Part shown: in pieces, positions 54,575 to 64,000 of the stretch
Layout: each line of letters begins with the position of its first letter
Numbering within the stretch: position 1 is the stretch's first letter
Source of the DNA: Hyphomicrobiales bacterium
GTDB lineage: Bacteria > Pseudomonadota > Alphaproteobacteria > Rhizobiales > Rhizobiaceae
Length of the DNA stretch: 64,000 nucleotides
NCBI GenBank assembly: GCA_900470155.1
Contig: UBZT01000025.1
Coordinates: 62,001 to 126,000, forward strand
Direction: 5' to 3'
Made by a program: the position numbers and the translations under genes
The notes under the pieces: model-generated
Database searches by the model: none
What the model saw: the letters and a program-made list of their open reading frames with translations, nothing else
What the model was told of the DNA's origin: nothing

Positions 54575-55716
54575 TGTCCGCCGTCGAACCCGCCATTTCC
54601 GGTGCCGTGCCGCCGCGCAAGCCCTTTCTGTCGCCGACCAATCGCCGCCGCCTGGAGAACTTCAAAGCCAATCGCCGCGGTCTCTGGTCGTTCTGGATCT
54701 TCATGATCTTGTTCCTGCTCAGTCTTTTCGCCGAGTTCATCGCCAACGACCGGCCAGTCATCGCCTCTTACAAGGGCGAGATCCTGTTTCCGGTGGTCGT
54801 CGATTATCCGGAGGAAAAGTTCGGCGGCTTCCTCGCCGTCACCGACTATCGCTCGCCCTTTATCGCCGACGAGATCAACGCCAATGGCTGGATGCTCTGG
54901 CCGCCGATCCGCTATTCCTACCGGACGGTCAATTCCGAGATCCCGCATTCGGCCCCAACGCCGCCCTTCTGGCTGATGGACAAGGAAACCCGTTGTGCGG
55001 CCTATCCGCTGAAGGCGGAGGATCCCGGTTGCGTGCTTGGCAACCTGAACTGGCTCGGCACCGACGACCAGGCGCGCGACGTCACGGCCCGGATGATCTA
55101 CGGTTTCCGCATCTCGATCCTGTTCGGGCTGGCGCTGACGATTGCGTCGGCCATGATCGGGGTCACCGCCGGTGCCGTGCAGGGATATTTCGGCGGCTGG
55201 ACCGACCTGTTGATGCAGCGCTTCATCGAGATCTGGTCGTCGATGCCGGTGCTCTACATCCTGCTGATCATCGCCGCCATCCTGCCACCGGGCTTCTTCG
55301 TCCTGCTCGGCATCATGCTGCTGTTTTCCTGGGTCGGCTTCGTCGGCATCGTCCGGGCCGAATTCCTGCGGGCGAGAAACTTCGAATATGTGAACGCGGC
55401 GCGCGCGCTCGGCGTCGGCAACTGGACCATCATGTTCCGCCACCTTTTGCCCAATGCCATGGTGGCAACCTTGACCTTCCTGCCTTTCATCCTGTCGGGC
55501 TCGATCACCACGCTGACCTCGCTCGACTTCCTCGGCTTCGGCATGCCGCCCGGCTCGCCCTCGCTCGGCGAACTGATCGCCCAGGGCAAGCGTAATCTCC
55601 AGGCGCCTTGGCTCGGGCTGACTGCCTTCTTCACCATGTCGATCATGCTGTCGCTGCTGATCTTCGTCGGCGAAGCTGTGCGCGACGCCTTCGATCCGCG
55701 AAAGACCTTCCGATGA
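54574..55716 (+). CDS. yejE: Peptide ABC transporter permease YejE
   Basis: Second permease of the importer, 380 residues from ATG 54574 (TGATG overlap with yejB). A first helix near 35-57 is followed by a long periplasmic loop (about 58-165) and then five helices; the EAA loop is NAARALGVGNWTIMFRHLLPN. The frame is open far upstream within yejB, but that part is spurious. It is followed by a toxin-antitoxin pair rather than directly by yejF. Confidence 0.95.
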   Translation: MSAVEPAISGAVPPRKPFLSPTNRRRLENFKANRRGLWSFWIFMILFLLSLFAEFIANDRPVIASYKGEILFPVVVDYPEEKFGGFLAVTDYRSPFIADEINANGWMLWPPIRYSYRTVNSEIPHSAPTPPFWLMDKETRCAAYPLKAEDPGCVLGNLNWLGTDDQARDVTARMIYGFRISILFGLALTIASAMIGVTAGAVQGYFGGWTDLLMQRFIEIWSSMPVLYILLIIAAILPPGFFVLLGIMLLFSWVGFVGIVRAEFLRARNFEYVNAARALGVGNWTIMFRHLLPNAMVATLTFLPFILSGSITTLTSLDFLGFGMPPGSPSLGELIAQGKRNLQAPWLGLTAFFTMSIMLSLLIFVGEAVRDAFDPRKTFR

Positions 55717-55783
55717 GTGCAGGTTCGTCAAGGCAAAGCATTTGTGGCATGATGGTCGCAGGTCCGATCAGGAGCACGATGCC

Positions 55784-56032
55784 ATGAACAAGATCGTCAG
55801 AGAGCATTATCCCGTTGAGAATCTCCCCGCCGATCTGCGAGAGGGATTGACCGACGGCAGCACCGTGCGCGTCGTGGTGGAGATCGAAAATCGATCGCCG
55901 AGCCCTGCCGAAATAAGCTTTGCCGAATTCATGACGCAGGTAGAGGCCTATCGTAATCAAGACGACCGCCGCGTCACATCCGCCGAGGCCGTGGCGCGGA
56001 TCCGGGAACTTCGTGACGAATGGGACGACTGA
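55784..56032 (+). CDS. Putative antitoxin of a PIN toxin-antitoxin pair
   Basis: The 82-residue protein has an acidic C-terminal half (ARIRELRDEWDD) like many antitoxins that wrap a partner toxin, and an N-terminal part (KIVREHYPVENLPADLREG) that could form a small DNA-binding fold. It resembles short proteins paired with VapC-like toxins, but I cannot assign an antitoxin class. AGGAG lies 9 nt upstream. Its stop overlaps the toxin start by one base. Confidence 0.7.
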   Translation: MNKIVREHYPVENLPADLREGLTDGSTVRVVVEIENRSPSPAEISFAEFMTQVEAYRNQDDRRVTSAEAVARIRELRDEWDD

Positions 56033-56516
56033 TGCCGCACCGGCACCAAATCTACCTCGACACGAATGCCGCGATTTTGCTCGTCGAAGGCGAGGGTGAT
56101 CTACGTGAATTGTTGCGAAACTTGACCGGGAAGGCATCATCTCGATCGAGCGCGATCTTGGCGACAAGCGCTTTGACAGTCTCGGAACTCTTGGTGAAGC
56201 CTCTGCGCCACGGCGACAAGAGGCTCGTTGAAGTCTACAGGACTTGGGGCTCGGGTCTGCCGTGGCTGCAGATCGTTCCAGTATCGAGCGACATTCTGGA
56301 TATGGCTGCACAATTGCGGGCGCGCCGGAACGGCCTGAAGCTTCCCGATGCCATCCATATCGCATCAGCTCTCGCTGTCGGCACGACGCATTTTTTGACT
56401 GAGGACCGAGATATCTCGCCTCCCTTCGACAATTCAACCGCGGACGCGGTTACTCCTTTCGAAGTCTGCCGTCTGAACGCAGCCTCCCTCACCGCCCTGA
56501 TCGAAAGCCTGTCCGC

Positions 56517-56520
<4 letters not shown>
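56032..56520 (+). CDS. PIN-domain toxin (VapC-like ribonuclease)
   Basis: The 162-residue protein shows the acidic set of a PIN ribonuclease: D10 in YLDTNAAI, E52 in TVSELLV, D106 in KLPDAIHIASA and D125 or D127 in LTEDRD. VapC toxins cut tRNA or rRNA. ATG 56032 overlaps the antitoxin stop (TGATG); an ATG at 56020 is an alternative. Its own stop overlaps the yejF start (ATGA). Base composition seems less GC-rich than the yej genes, consistent with later insertion. Confidence 0.85.
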
Positions 56521-58145
<1,625 letters not shown>

Positions 58146-58155
58146 TGGGAATCGC

Positions 58156-59136
58156 ATGTCTTCCAAGAGCCCCGTTTCTTCCAAGAGCCCTGTCATCATC
58201 GATCTGAAATTCCAGCGTGAAAGCGTCGTCAAGGCATTGCGCAACGCCTTTGCCGGTCGTGAGGTGATCGACATGGCCGATCCGGCCAATGCAGAGCGTG
58301 ATCTGGCCGCCGCCGCCTATGCCGTGGTCTGGAAGCCGGATCCTGCCCTTTTCGAAAAGGCAAAGGGCCTGAAAGCCATCTTCTCCGGTGGTGCCGGCGT
58401 CGACCATATCCTGACCACCTATGAGCTGCCGGATTTGCCGATAGTCCGTTTCGTCGACCGCAGCTTAACCGACCGGATGAGCGAATGGGTCGTGTTGCAA
58501 TGCCTCAGCCATCTTCGCCAGACATTGACCTATGCGCGCCAGCAGCGCGACCATCTTTGGCATGAACTCCCCGGCCAGCCGGAAGCCTGCGACGTCACCG
58601 TGGGCGTCATGGGGCTGGGCGTGCTCGGTCAGGATGCCGTCGCCAAGTTGAAGGTCATGGGCTTCAATGTCGTCGGCTGGTCGCGTCGGCCTAAGCAGAT
58701 CGCCGGTGTCGAAACCTATGACGCTTACGGGCTGGATGCTTTTCTCGGACGCACCGATATCCTTGTCGGGCTTCTGCCGCTGACGGATGAGACCCGTGGG
58801 GTCTATGACCGCGCGCTGTTCTCGAAGCTCAATCGCCACGGTGCCCTCGGAGGGCCGGTGTTTCTCAACGCAGGTCGGGGCGGTAGCCAGGTCGAGGCGG
58901 ATCTTGTGTCTTGTCTGGAGGACAGCACGCTGAAGGCGGCTTCCGTCGATGTCTTCGAGCAGGAACCCCTGGCGCTCGAAAGTCGGCTCTGGGACATGCA
59001 CAATGTCATTATCACGCCCCATGCCGCCGCATCGTCCGAAGTCAGCGCGCTTTTCCGCCATGTCGACAGTCAGATCGCCCGGTTTGAAGACGGCTTGCCG
59101 CTGCAGAACGTTGTGGACCGGCTCACCGGTTACTGA
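58156..59136 (+). CDS. ghrA: Glyoxylate/hydroxypyruvate reductase A-like
   Basis: D-2-hydroxyacid dehydrogenase of the GhrA branch, 326 residues. The dinucleotide motif is GVMGLGVLGQDA, and the catalytic residues are Arg in LNAGRGG, Glu in DVFEQEP and His in ITPHAAAS. An 18-bp tandem duplication at the start encodes SSKSPV twice, so the first six residues after Met look dispensable. It follows yejF by 10 nt on the same strand. Confidence 0.92.
   Translation: MSSKSPVSSKSPVIIDLKFQRESVVKALRNAFAGREVIDMADPANAERDLAAAAYAVVWKPDPALFEKAKGLKAIFSGGAGVDHILTTYELPDLPIVRFVDRSLTDRMSEWVVLQCLSHLRQTLTYARQQRDHLWHELPGQPEACDVTVGVMGLGVLGQDAVAKLKVMGFNVVGWSRRPKQIAGVETYDAYGLDAFLGRTDILVGLLPLTDETRGVYDRALFSKLNRHGALGGPVFLNAGRGGSQVEADLVSCLEDSTLKAASVDVFEQEPLALESRLWDMHNVIITPHAAASSEVSALFRHVDSQIARFEDGLPLQNVVDRLTGY
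58159..58194 (+). repeat. 18-bp tandem duplication at the ghrA start
   Basis: TCTTCCAAGAGCCC occurs at 58159-58172 and again at 58177-58190, an 18-bp period within coding sequence. It encodes SSKSPV twice and keeps the frame. Confidence 0.9.
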
Positions 59137-59234
59137 CCCGCCCCGCGCACTTTCGGAACCTTTAGGACATTCCCGCCGTTAGCTGATCAGAACCTGCGCG
59201 AAAGCGCTGCATCAGACGACAATGGAGAATGATC

Positions 59235-59525
59235 ATGAGCAGCCGAACCGATCTGCCTGGCGACACTGATCGCAGGACACGCGGACTTCAGCCGGAAACC
59301 CTGACAGCAACCGAAGCGCGCCAGGGAAACCGCGGTTTTCCGGTGCTGATTGTGTTGCTCGGCGGGCTCATCCTTGCCATGCTGGTCTGGATCCCTGCAG
59401 AATGGTGGGGCAATTCCATCGAGTCCGAGGGCCAAAGCCCGGCCCAGACGGAGACTGCACCACAGCCGGCCGAAAGCAGTCAGGAGCAGAATATGCCGCT
59501 GTCCAATCCGACCCCGGGTCAGTAA
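59235..59525 (+). CDS. Small single-pass membrane protein, unknown function
   Basis: The 96-residue product has a charged N-terminus (MSSRTDLPGDTDRRTRG), one hydrophobic helix (about 36-56), a Trp pair (EWWG) and a Gln/Ser/Pro/Glu-rich tail that should lie in the periplasm. ATG 59235 has GGAG 7 nt upstream; an ATG at 59229 is too close to it. No known domain is recognised. A hairpin without T-run follows at 59582-59607. Confidence 0.7.
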   Translation: MSSRTDLPGDTDRRTRGLQPETLTATEARQGNRGFPVLIVLLGGLILAMLVWIPAEWWGNSIESEGQSPAQTETAPQPAESSQEQNMPLSNPTPGQ

Positions 59526-59650
59526 ACGGCGGCGCCACTGTCTGGACATTCCGGCGGAGTTTGCCGATAACTTGAAACGGAAACGGCCGAAGCGATTTTC
59601 GGCCGTTCAGCCGTGTCCGGAGCGTCGCGGTAAATAAGGCAGTGGCTTCC

Positions 59651-60955
59651 ATGACGAAGACTGATATCGCAACCAGGGTTTTCAATCATGCCTGGAAGCT
59701 CGATCCGATCATCCGCAGCCTGATCGACACCGATTTCTACAAGTTGCTGATGCTCCAGATGATCTGGAAGCTCTATCCGACAGTCAATGCCACCTTCACC
59801 CTGATCAACCGCACCACCTCGGTCCGCCTCGCCGACGAGATCGACGAGCAGGAACTGCGCGATCAACTGGATCATGTGCGCTCGCTCAGGCTGACCAAGA
59901 AGGAAATGATCTGGCTCGCCGGCAACACCTTCTATGGTCGCGCCCAGATTTTCGAACCGGAATTCCTTGCATGGCTCGGCAACCTGCAACTGCCGGAATA
60001 CGAACTGCACAAACGCGATGGCCAGTATGAGCTGACGTTTCACGGTTCCTGGATGGAAACGACGCTGTGGGAAATCCCGGCGCTCGCCATCATCAACGAG
60101 TTGCGCAGCCGCGCCGCCATGCGCTCGCTCGGTTATTTTACCCTCGACGTGCTCTATGCCCGTGCCAAGGCCAAAATGTGGGCCAAGGTCGAGCGATTGG
60201 GCGAACTTCCGGGCCTGCGCATTTCCGATTTCGGCACCCGCCGTCGCCACAGCTTCCTGTGGCAGCGCTGGTGTGTCGATGCCCTGAAGGAAGGCATTGG
60301 CCCAGCCTTTACCGGCACCAGCAACGTCCTGCTGGCGATGGATTCCGATCTCGAAGCCGTCGGAACCAATGCGCATGAACTGCCGATGGTGGTGGCAGCT
60401 CTGGCCAACACCGATCAACAGCTTGCCGCCGCCCCATATCAGGTTCTGAAAGACTGGAACCGGCTTTATGGCGGCAATCTTCTGATTGTCCTGCCGGATG
60501 CCTTCGGCACGGCGTCCTTCCTGCGCGACGCACCGGAATGGGTCGCCGATTGGACCGGCTTCCGCCCGGACAGCGCACCGCCGATCGAAGGTGGCGAAAA
60601 GATCATCGACTGGTGGAAGAAGATGGGCCGTGATCCGCGCAAGAAGCTGCTGATCTTCTCCGATGGCCTCGATGTCGATGCGATCATCGATACCTACCGC
60701 CATTTCGCCGGCCGCGTGCGCATGAGCTTCGGCTGGGGCACCAATCTCACGAACGACTTTGCCGGCTGCGCCCCGCACGAGATTGCCGGACTAAAGCCGA
60801 TTTCCATCGTCTGCAAGGTCGCCGAAGCCAATGGCCGGCCCGCAGTCAAGCTGTCGGACAATCCCCGCAAAGCCACCGGCGATCCCGCCGAGGTCGAACG
60901 TTACCTGAAGTTTTTCGGCTCACAGGACCGGGTCGAGCAGGCCGTCCTGGTCTAG
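59651..60955 (+). CDS. pncB: Nicotinate phosphoribosyltransferase
   Basis: Forms nicotinate mononucleotide from nicotinate and PRPP in NAD salvage. The 434-residue product contains the N-terminal [16 protein letters not shown], the phosphorylated-His region TFHGSW and the [10 protein letters not shown] segment of the PRPP site. ATG 59651 is preferred; a GTG 9 nt upstream is possible. It stands alone, with hairpins on its left side. Confidence 0.96.
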   Translation: MTKTDIATRVFNHAWKLDPIIRSLIDTDFYKLLMLQMIWKLYPTVNATFTLINRTTSVRLADEIDEQELRDQLDHVRSLRLTKKEMIWLAGNTFYGRAQIFEPEFLAWLGNLQLPEYELHKRDGQYELTFHGSWMETTLWEIPALAIINELRSRAAMRSLGYFTLDVLYARAKAKMWAKVERLGELPGLRISDFGTRRRHSFLWQRWCVDALKEGIGPAFTGTSNVLLAMDSDLEAVGTNAHELPMVVAALANTDQQLAAAPYQVLKDWNRLYGGNLLIVLPDAFGTASFLRDAPEWVADWTGFRPDSAPPIEGGEKIIDWWKKMGRDPRKKLLIFSDGLDVDAIIDTYRHFAGRVRMSFGWGTNLTNDFAGCAPHEIAGLKPISIVCKVAEANGRPAVKLSDNPRKATGDPAEVERYLKFFGSQDRVEQAVLV

Positions 60956-61119
60956 GAGATACCTTAAGATGCGGTGTCTGCCGTTTGGCCGGAATGTCCC
61001 GAACGGGATGTCGGGTGGCGTTTGTTAAATCTGCAGGTCAAGGCTGAAAGCCCTGCGCAAGCCACCTTGTTGATGTTCATCATGAGCCGAGATGATTCGG
61101 TGATATGGGGACATGTAAG

Positions 61120-61275
61120 ATGATTGAGGGACCGGATCAGTATTTTGAGCAGCAGGACATGGCGATCAAGCTGATGCTGCTGGAAAACAAGGCTGACGAG
61201 TTGACCAACATTTTGGTTGCTGCCTTGCAGGATGCGTTGAAGCTTCTCGAAGACGAGATGGACACCGTTCACTGA
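61120..61275 (+). CDS. Short ORF, 51 residues, unknown function
   Basis: An ATG at 61120 opens a frame to TGA at 61273-61275, encoding an acidic, fully helical peptide (QDMAIKLMLLENKADELT, then ILVAALQDALKLLEDEMD) with leucine-type heptads. The amphipathic pattern and synonymous third positions look coding, but the ribosome binding site (GGGGA, 10 nt away) is weak. It ends 16 nt from the tadC stop on the other strand. Confidence 0.5.
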   Translation: MIEGPDQYFEQQDMAIKLMLLENKADELTNILVAALQDALKLLEDEMDTVH

Positions 61276-61291
61276 GCCTGTCCGGCCGGGC

Positions 61292-62275
61292 TTAGAACCG
61301 GTCGGAAACCTGAATGCCGGCCGGTCCGAGAATGACCGCGACGAGTACCGGCAGGAAGAACAGGATCATCGGCACGGTCAGCTTCGGCGGCAATGCTGCG
61401 GCCTTCTTCTCGGCTTCGTTCATCCGTTCGTCGCGCCCTTCCTGGGCGAGTACCCGCAAAGCCTGGGCGATCGGCGTTCCGTATCGCTCGGCCTGGATCA
61501 GCGCCTGCATCACATTTTTCACGCCGTCGAGCTGTGTGCGGGTCCCGAGATTTTCCAGCGCCTGCCGGCGATCCGGCAGAAATGAAAGTTCCGCGGTCGT
61601 CAGGACCATTTCTTCGGCCAGTTCCGGAGACTGTTCACCGATTTCGTCCGCCACCCGCCGCATCGCTGCTTCGATGGAAATGCCGGATTCGACGCAGATC
61701 AGCATCAGGTCGAGTGCATCGGGCCATGCCCGGCGGATCGAGTGCTGACGTTTTCCGATCCGGTTCGAAACATAGATATTCGGCAGATAGAAACCGATAT
61801 AGCCGCCGACTATGGTGGCGAATAGCCGGACCGGCAGTGGCCTCTCGGCAAGATTGCCGAGTGCGAAGATCCAGATTGCCGTGACGACGAGTGTCGCGAA
61901 AGGCAGCAGGAAACGTGCCAGCAGGAAGATGTTGAGGGCGTTTTGCGAGCGAAGGCCGGCCGCCTTCAGCTTGTCCATCGTCGTGTCGTCGACCAGCGCC
62001 TTGCGCAGGTTGAACCGTTCGACAAGCTGGCGCACAGACTGGTTGTTGTTGGCACGAAGCGACGCCTTGCCTTGCGCGTCGGCGTTCAGTCGCGCGCGTT
62101 CGCGTGCCCGGATCTGGTCGCGCTCGGTCGAGACGGCGCGCATGCGCTTGTTCAGGTCGCCTCGCTCCAGCATCGGCATGACAAGCGTGTACAGGGTTGC
62201 AAAAACCGCAAGTGCCACCAGCACTGCGATGATCAGGGTAGGGTCGGTAACGCGGGCGGCCCAGTCTTCGCTCAT
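61292..62275 (-). CDS. tadC: Tad pilus assembly protein TadC
   Basis: Inner-membrane platform protein of the tight-adherence (Flp) pilus, 327 residues. An N-terminal helix (about 15-35) is followed by a charged region, then a type II secretion F domain (about 175-300) with helices near 115-160 and at the C-terminus. WPDALDLMLICVESGISIEAA is the domain's typical start. It follows tadB by 12 nt. Confidence 0.93.
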   Translation of the reverse strand: MSEDWAARVTDPTLIIAVLVALAVFATLYTLVMPMLERGDLNKRMRAVSTERDQIRARERARLNADAQGKASLRANNNQSVRQLVERFNLRKALVDDTTMDKLKAAGLRSQNALNIFLLARFLLPFATLVVTAIWIFALGNLAERPLPVRLFATIVGGYIGFYLPNIYVSNRIGKRQHSIRRAWPDALDLMLICVESGISIEAAMRRVADEIGEQSPELAEEMVLTTAELSFLPDRRQALENLGTRTQLDGVKNVMQALIQAERYGTPIAQALRVLAQEGRDERMNEAEKKAAALPPKLTVPMILFFLPVLVAVILGPAGIQVSDRF

Positions 62276-62287
62276 GCCTTGCCGCTC

Positions 62288-63298
62288 CTAGATATCGAAG
62301 TTGATCATGTTGCGCATGACCAACAGGCCGATGCTCATCCACACCGCGGATGCGCCGAGGATCATGTGTCCGCGCGAGTCGGTGAAAAGGATCATGATAT
62401 AGGCGGGTGACGTCATGTAGACGAGGAAGGCGACGATGAATGGCAGGGCACCGATAATCGCCGCAGACGCCTTGGCTTCCATCGATAGCGCACTGACCTT
62501 TGCCCGCATTTTTTTGCGGTCACGCAGCACCCGTGACAGGTTGGCGAGCGCTTCGGAAAGGTTGCCGCCTGCTTGTCCCTGGATGGCGATGACAATGGCA
62601 AAGAAGCTGATCTCGGACAGCTGCATGGTCTGATACATGCGCGCGCAGGCTTCCGGCACGCTGAGACCCATCTGCTGCGCATCGACGACCCGCCGAAACT
62701 CGGTTTTCACCGGTTCCTGACCATCAGCCGCGATCATCCGGATTGCATCGTTGAGCGGCAGGCCGGAACGGATGGAGCGGGTCATCACGTCGAGCGAGTT
62801 GGGGAATTCGTTGATGAACTGCTTCTGCCGACGTTTGATCAGGAAACCGAGGATCCATCGAGGCAGGCCGACGGCGGTCACGAAGCCCAAGCCGCCAATG
62901 ACCAGCGGCGGCAGGCCCATCACGAAGGTGCCGACAACGACGAAGATGCCGAGCAAGGCGCTCAGCAGGAAAAAATGCGTCGGCGTCAGGGGCAGGTTGG
63001 CCTGGGTCAATTTGCCTTTCAGGCTGGTTTGTTTGGCCTTTTTCGACTTTTCCTGCTTCTTTTCCAGCTCTTTCAGCGAGTCCTGCACTGATTTTCGACG
63101 CTTGGAGATCTCCAGCACCCTGTCGCGGGCTGCCTTGACCTGGGTGAGGTCGGTTTCCGCCGATTTCACCCGGCTGATCCGGGTCGCGGTCTTCTTGTCA
63201 GTTTCGATGCGGGTATACAGAACCCCATAGGCCACCGCGCCGGTCGAGATCGCGGCGAGCATGACGATGGCCAGTATGGTCGGATCGATACCGAACAT
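62288..63298 (-). CDS. tadB: Tad pilus assembly protein TadB
   Basis: Partner platform protein of TadC, 336 residues from ATG 63298; a TTG 9 nt upstream would overlap the tadA stop. A first helix (about 6-26) precedes a long Lys/Glu-rich coiled-coil stretch (about 35-95), then two helices and a T2SSF domain starting at FPNSLDVMTRSIRSGLPLND. AAGGGGA lies about 10 nt upstream. Confidence 0.93.
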   Translation of the reverse strand: MFGIDPTILAIVMLAAISTGAVAYGVLYTRIETDKKTATRISRVKSAETDLTQVKAARDRVLEISKRRKSVQDSLKELEKKQEKSKKAKQTSLKGKLTQANLPLTPTHFFLLSALLGIFVVVGTFVMGLPPLVIGGLGFVTAVGLPRWILGFLIKRRQKQFINEFPNSLDVMTRSIRSGLPLNDAIRMIAADGQEPVKTEFRRVVDAQQMGLSVPEACARMYQTMQLSEISFFAIVIAIQGQAGGNLSEALANLSRVLRDRKKMRAKVSALSMEAKASAAIIGALPFIVAFLVYMTSPAYIMILFTDSRGHMILGASAVWMSIGLLVMRNMINFDI

Positions 63299-63303
63299 TG
63301 CGA

Positions 63304-64000
63304 TCAAATCCCCTTGGATTTCTGTTCCATGGCGTCGAGAGACGCAGCAAGTCTGCGATCTTCGTTGTAGTAGCGGGCGCGGTCCCAGAAATGCGGCTTG
63401 CCGATACCGGTCGACATGTGCCGGCCGATGATCTTGCCGTGCGCGTCTTCGCCTTCGATTTCGTAGCGCATCAGATCCTGGGTGATGATCACGTCGCCTT
63501 CCATGCCGATAACCTCGGTAATATGGGTGATGCGACGCGATCCGTCACGCAGTCGGGCGGCCTGGATGATGATGTCGATCGAACCGGAAATGATTTCACG
63601 CACCGTTTTGGCCGGCAGCGTGAAGCCGCCCATGGCAATCATCGATTCCATGCGGGAAAGGCATTCGCGCGGCGTATTGGCGTGGATCGTGCCCATCGAG
63701 CCGTCGTGGCCGGTGTTCATCGCCTGCAGCAGGTCGAAAACCTCGGGTCCGCGCACTTCGCCGACGATGATGCGTTCCGGGCGCATACGAAGGCAGTTCT
63801 TCACGAGATCGCGCATGGTGATCTCGCCTTCGCCTTCGATGTTCGGCGGACGTGTTTCCAGTCGCACCACATGCGGCTGCTGCAGTTGCAGTTCGGCCGT
63901 GTCCTCGCAGGTGATGATGCGTTCGTCGGTATCGATGAACGCGGTGAGGCAGTTCAGCAGCGTCGTCTTGCCTGAACCGGTGCCGCCGGAGATGACGACG
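63304..64000 (-). CDS. cpaF: Tad pilus ATPase TadA/CpaF (N-terminus beyond window)
   Basis: Secretion ATPase that powers Flp pilin assembly. Only the last 232 or so residues are inside the window; the frame is open to the edge. Visible are Walker A ([10 protein letters not shown]) at the very edge, the Asp box region (EDTAELQL), the Walker B region [11 protein letters not shown] and the His box ([13 protein letters not shown]). The ATG at 63870 is internal, not the start. tadB follows directly. Confidence 0.95.
   Translation of the reverse strand, partial: VVISGGTGSGKTTLLNCLTAFIDTDERIITCEDTAELQLQQPHVVRLETRPPNIEGEGEITMRDLVKNCLRMRPERIIVGEVRGPEVFDLLQAMNTGHDGSMGTIHANTPRECLSRMESMIAMGGFTLPAKTVREIISGSIDIIIQAARLRDGSRRITHITEVIGMEGDVIITQDLMRYEIEGEDAHGKIIGRHMSTGIGKPHFWDRARYYNEDRRLAASLDAMEQKSKGI

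Overview
The window is high-GC alphaproteobacterial chromosome, most likely Rhizobiaceae (Rhizobium/Agrobacterium/Sinorhizobium-like). This rests on gene content and order: dnaX-ybaB with ffs, a membrane-anchored CycM-type cytochrome c, dnaK-dnaJ, a MarR gene followed by polA with an alpha-r7-like small RNA between them, a complete rhizobial-style phn (C-P lyase) cluster, yejABEF, and the start of a tad/cpa pilus cluster. No tRNA, rRNA, insertion sequence, prophage or CRISPR array was seen. Most of the window is core genome.

Layout. 1-10.9 kb: MFS exporter, MltB-type lytic transglycosylase, recR, a MOSC protein, a hydrolase, ybaB, dnaX, SRP RNA, HIT protein, nudC, pheA, kdsB. 11-18.8 kb: cytochrome c, AEC transporter, adenosine-kinase-like PfkB kinase, SH3-domain secreted protein, D-2-hydroxyacid dehydrogenase, GNAT, a MoeB/ThiF-like E1, recF, a small membrane protein, slyX. 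18.9-28 kb: dnaK, a secreted protein and dnaJ in one operon behind a heat-shock-type promoter, PBP1A, a YbaK protein, an M20 peptidase, a MarR regulator. 28-32.2 kb: small RNA, polA, PcaD-like hydrolase. 32.2-45.2 kb: phosphonate cluster. 45.3-51.3 kb: gpmA, dapB, an MsbA-like exporter, glk, mgsA, mepA. 51.5-59.5 kb: yejABE, a toxin-antitoxin pair, yejF, ghrA, a small membrane protein. 59.6-64 kb: pncB, a 51-residue ORF, tadC, tadB and a truncated tadA/cpaF.

The phosphonate region has two minus-strand units: phnGHIJKL plus an acetyltransferase, and phnCDEE-DUF1045-phnMN. Divergent phnF encodes the GntR/UTRA repressor. Between phnF and phnG I see a strong PHO box, a spaced -10, and an inverted repeat just downstream that fits a PhnF operator. 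This suggests dual control by phosphate starvation and ligand. There is no phnP in the window; a 2H-phosphoesterase-type DUF1045 protein sits where it would act. The acetyltransferase closing the phnG unit is split by a frameshift.

Nothing here is an obviously new large system. The best leads are: two intergenic RNA-like loci sharing an exact 18-nt core, each followed by an intrinsic terminator; a toxin-antitoxin pair placed with start/stop overlaps inside the yej operon; a 23-nt exact repeat at two consecutive phn gene junctions; and the phnO-position frameshift. Coordinates of start codons differ from the longest ORFs wherever a ribosome binding site, an overlap or family length favoured an internal start.
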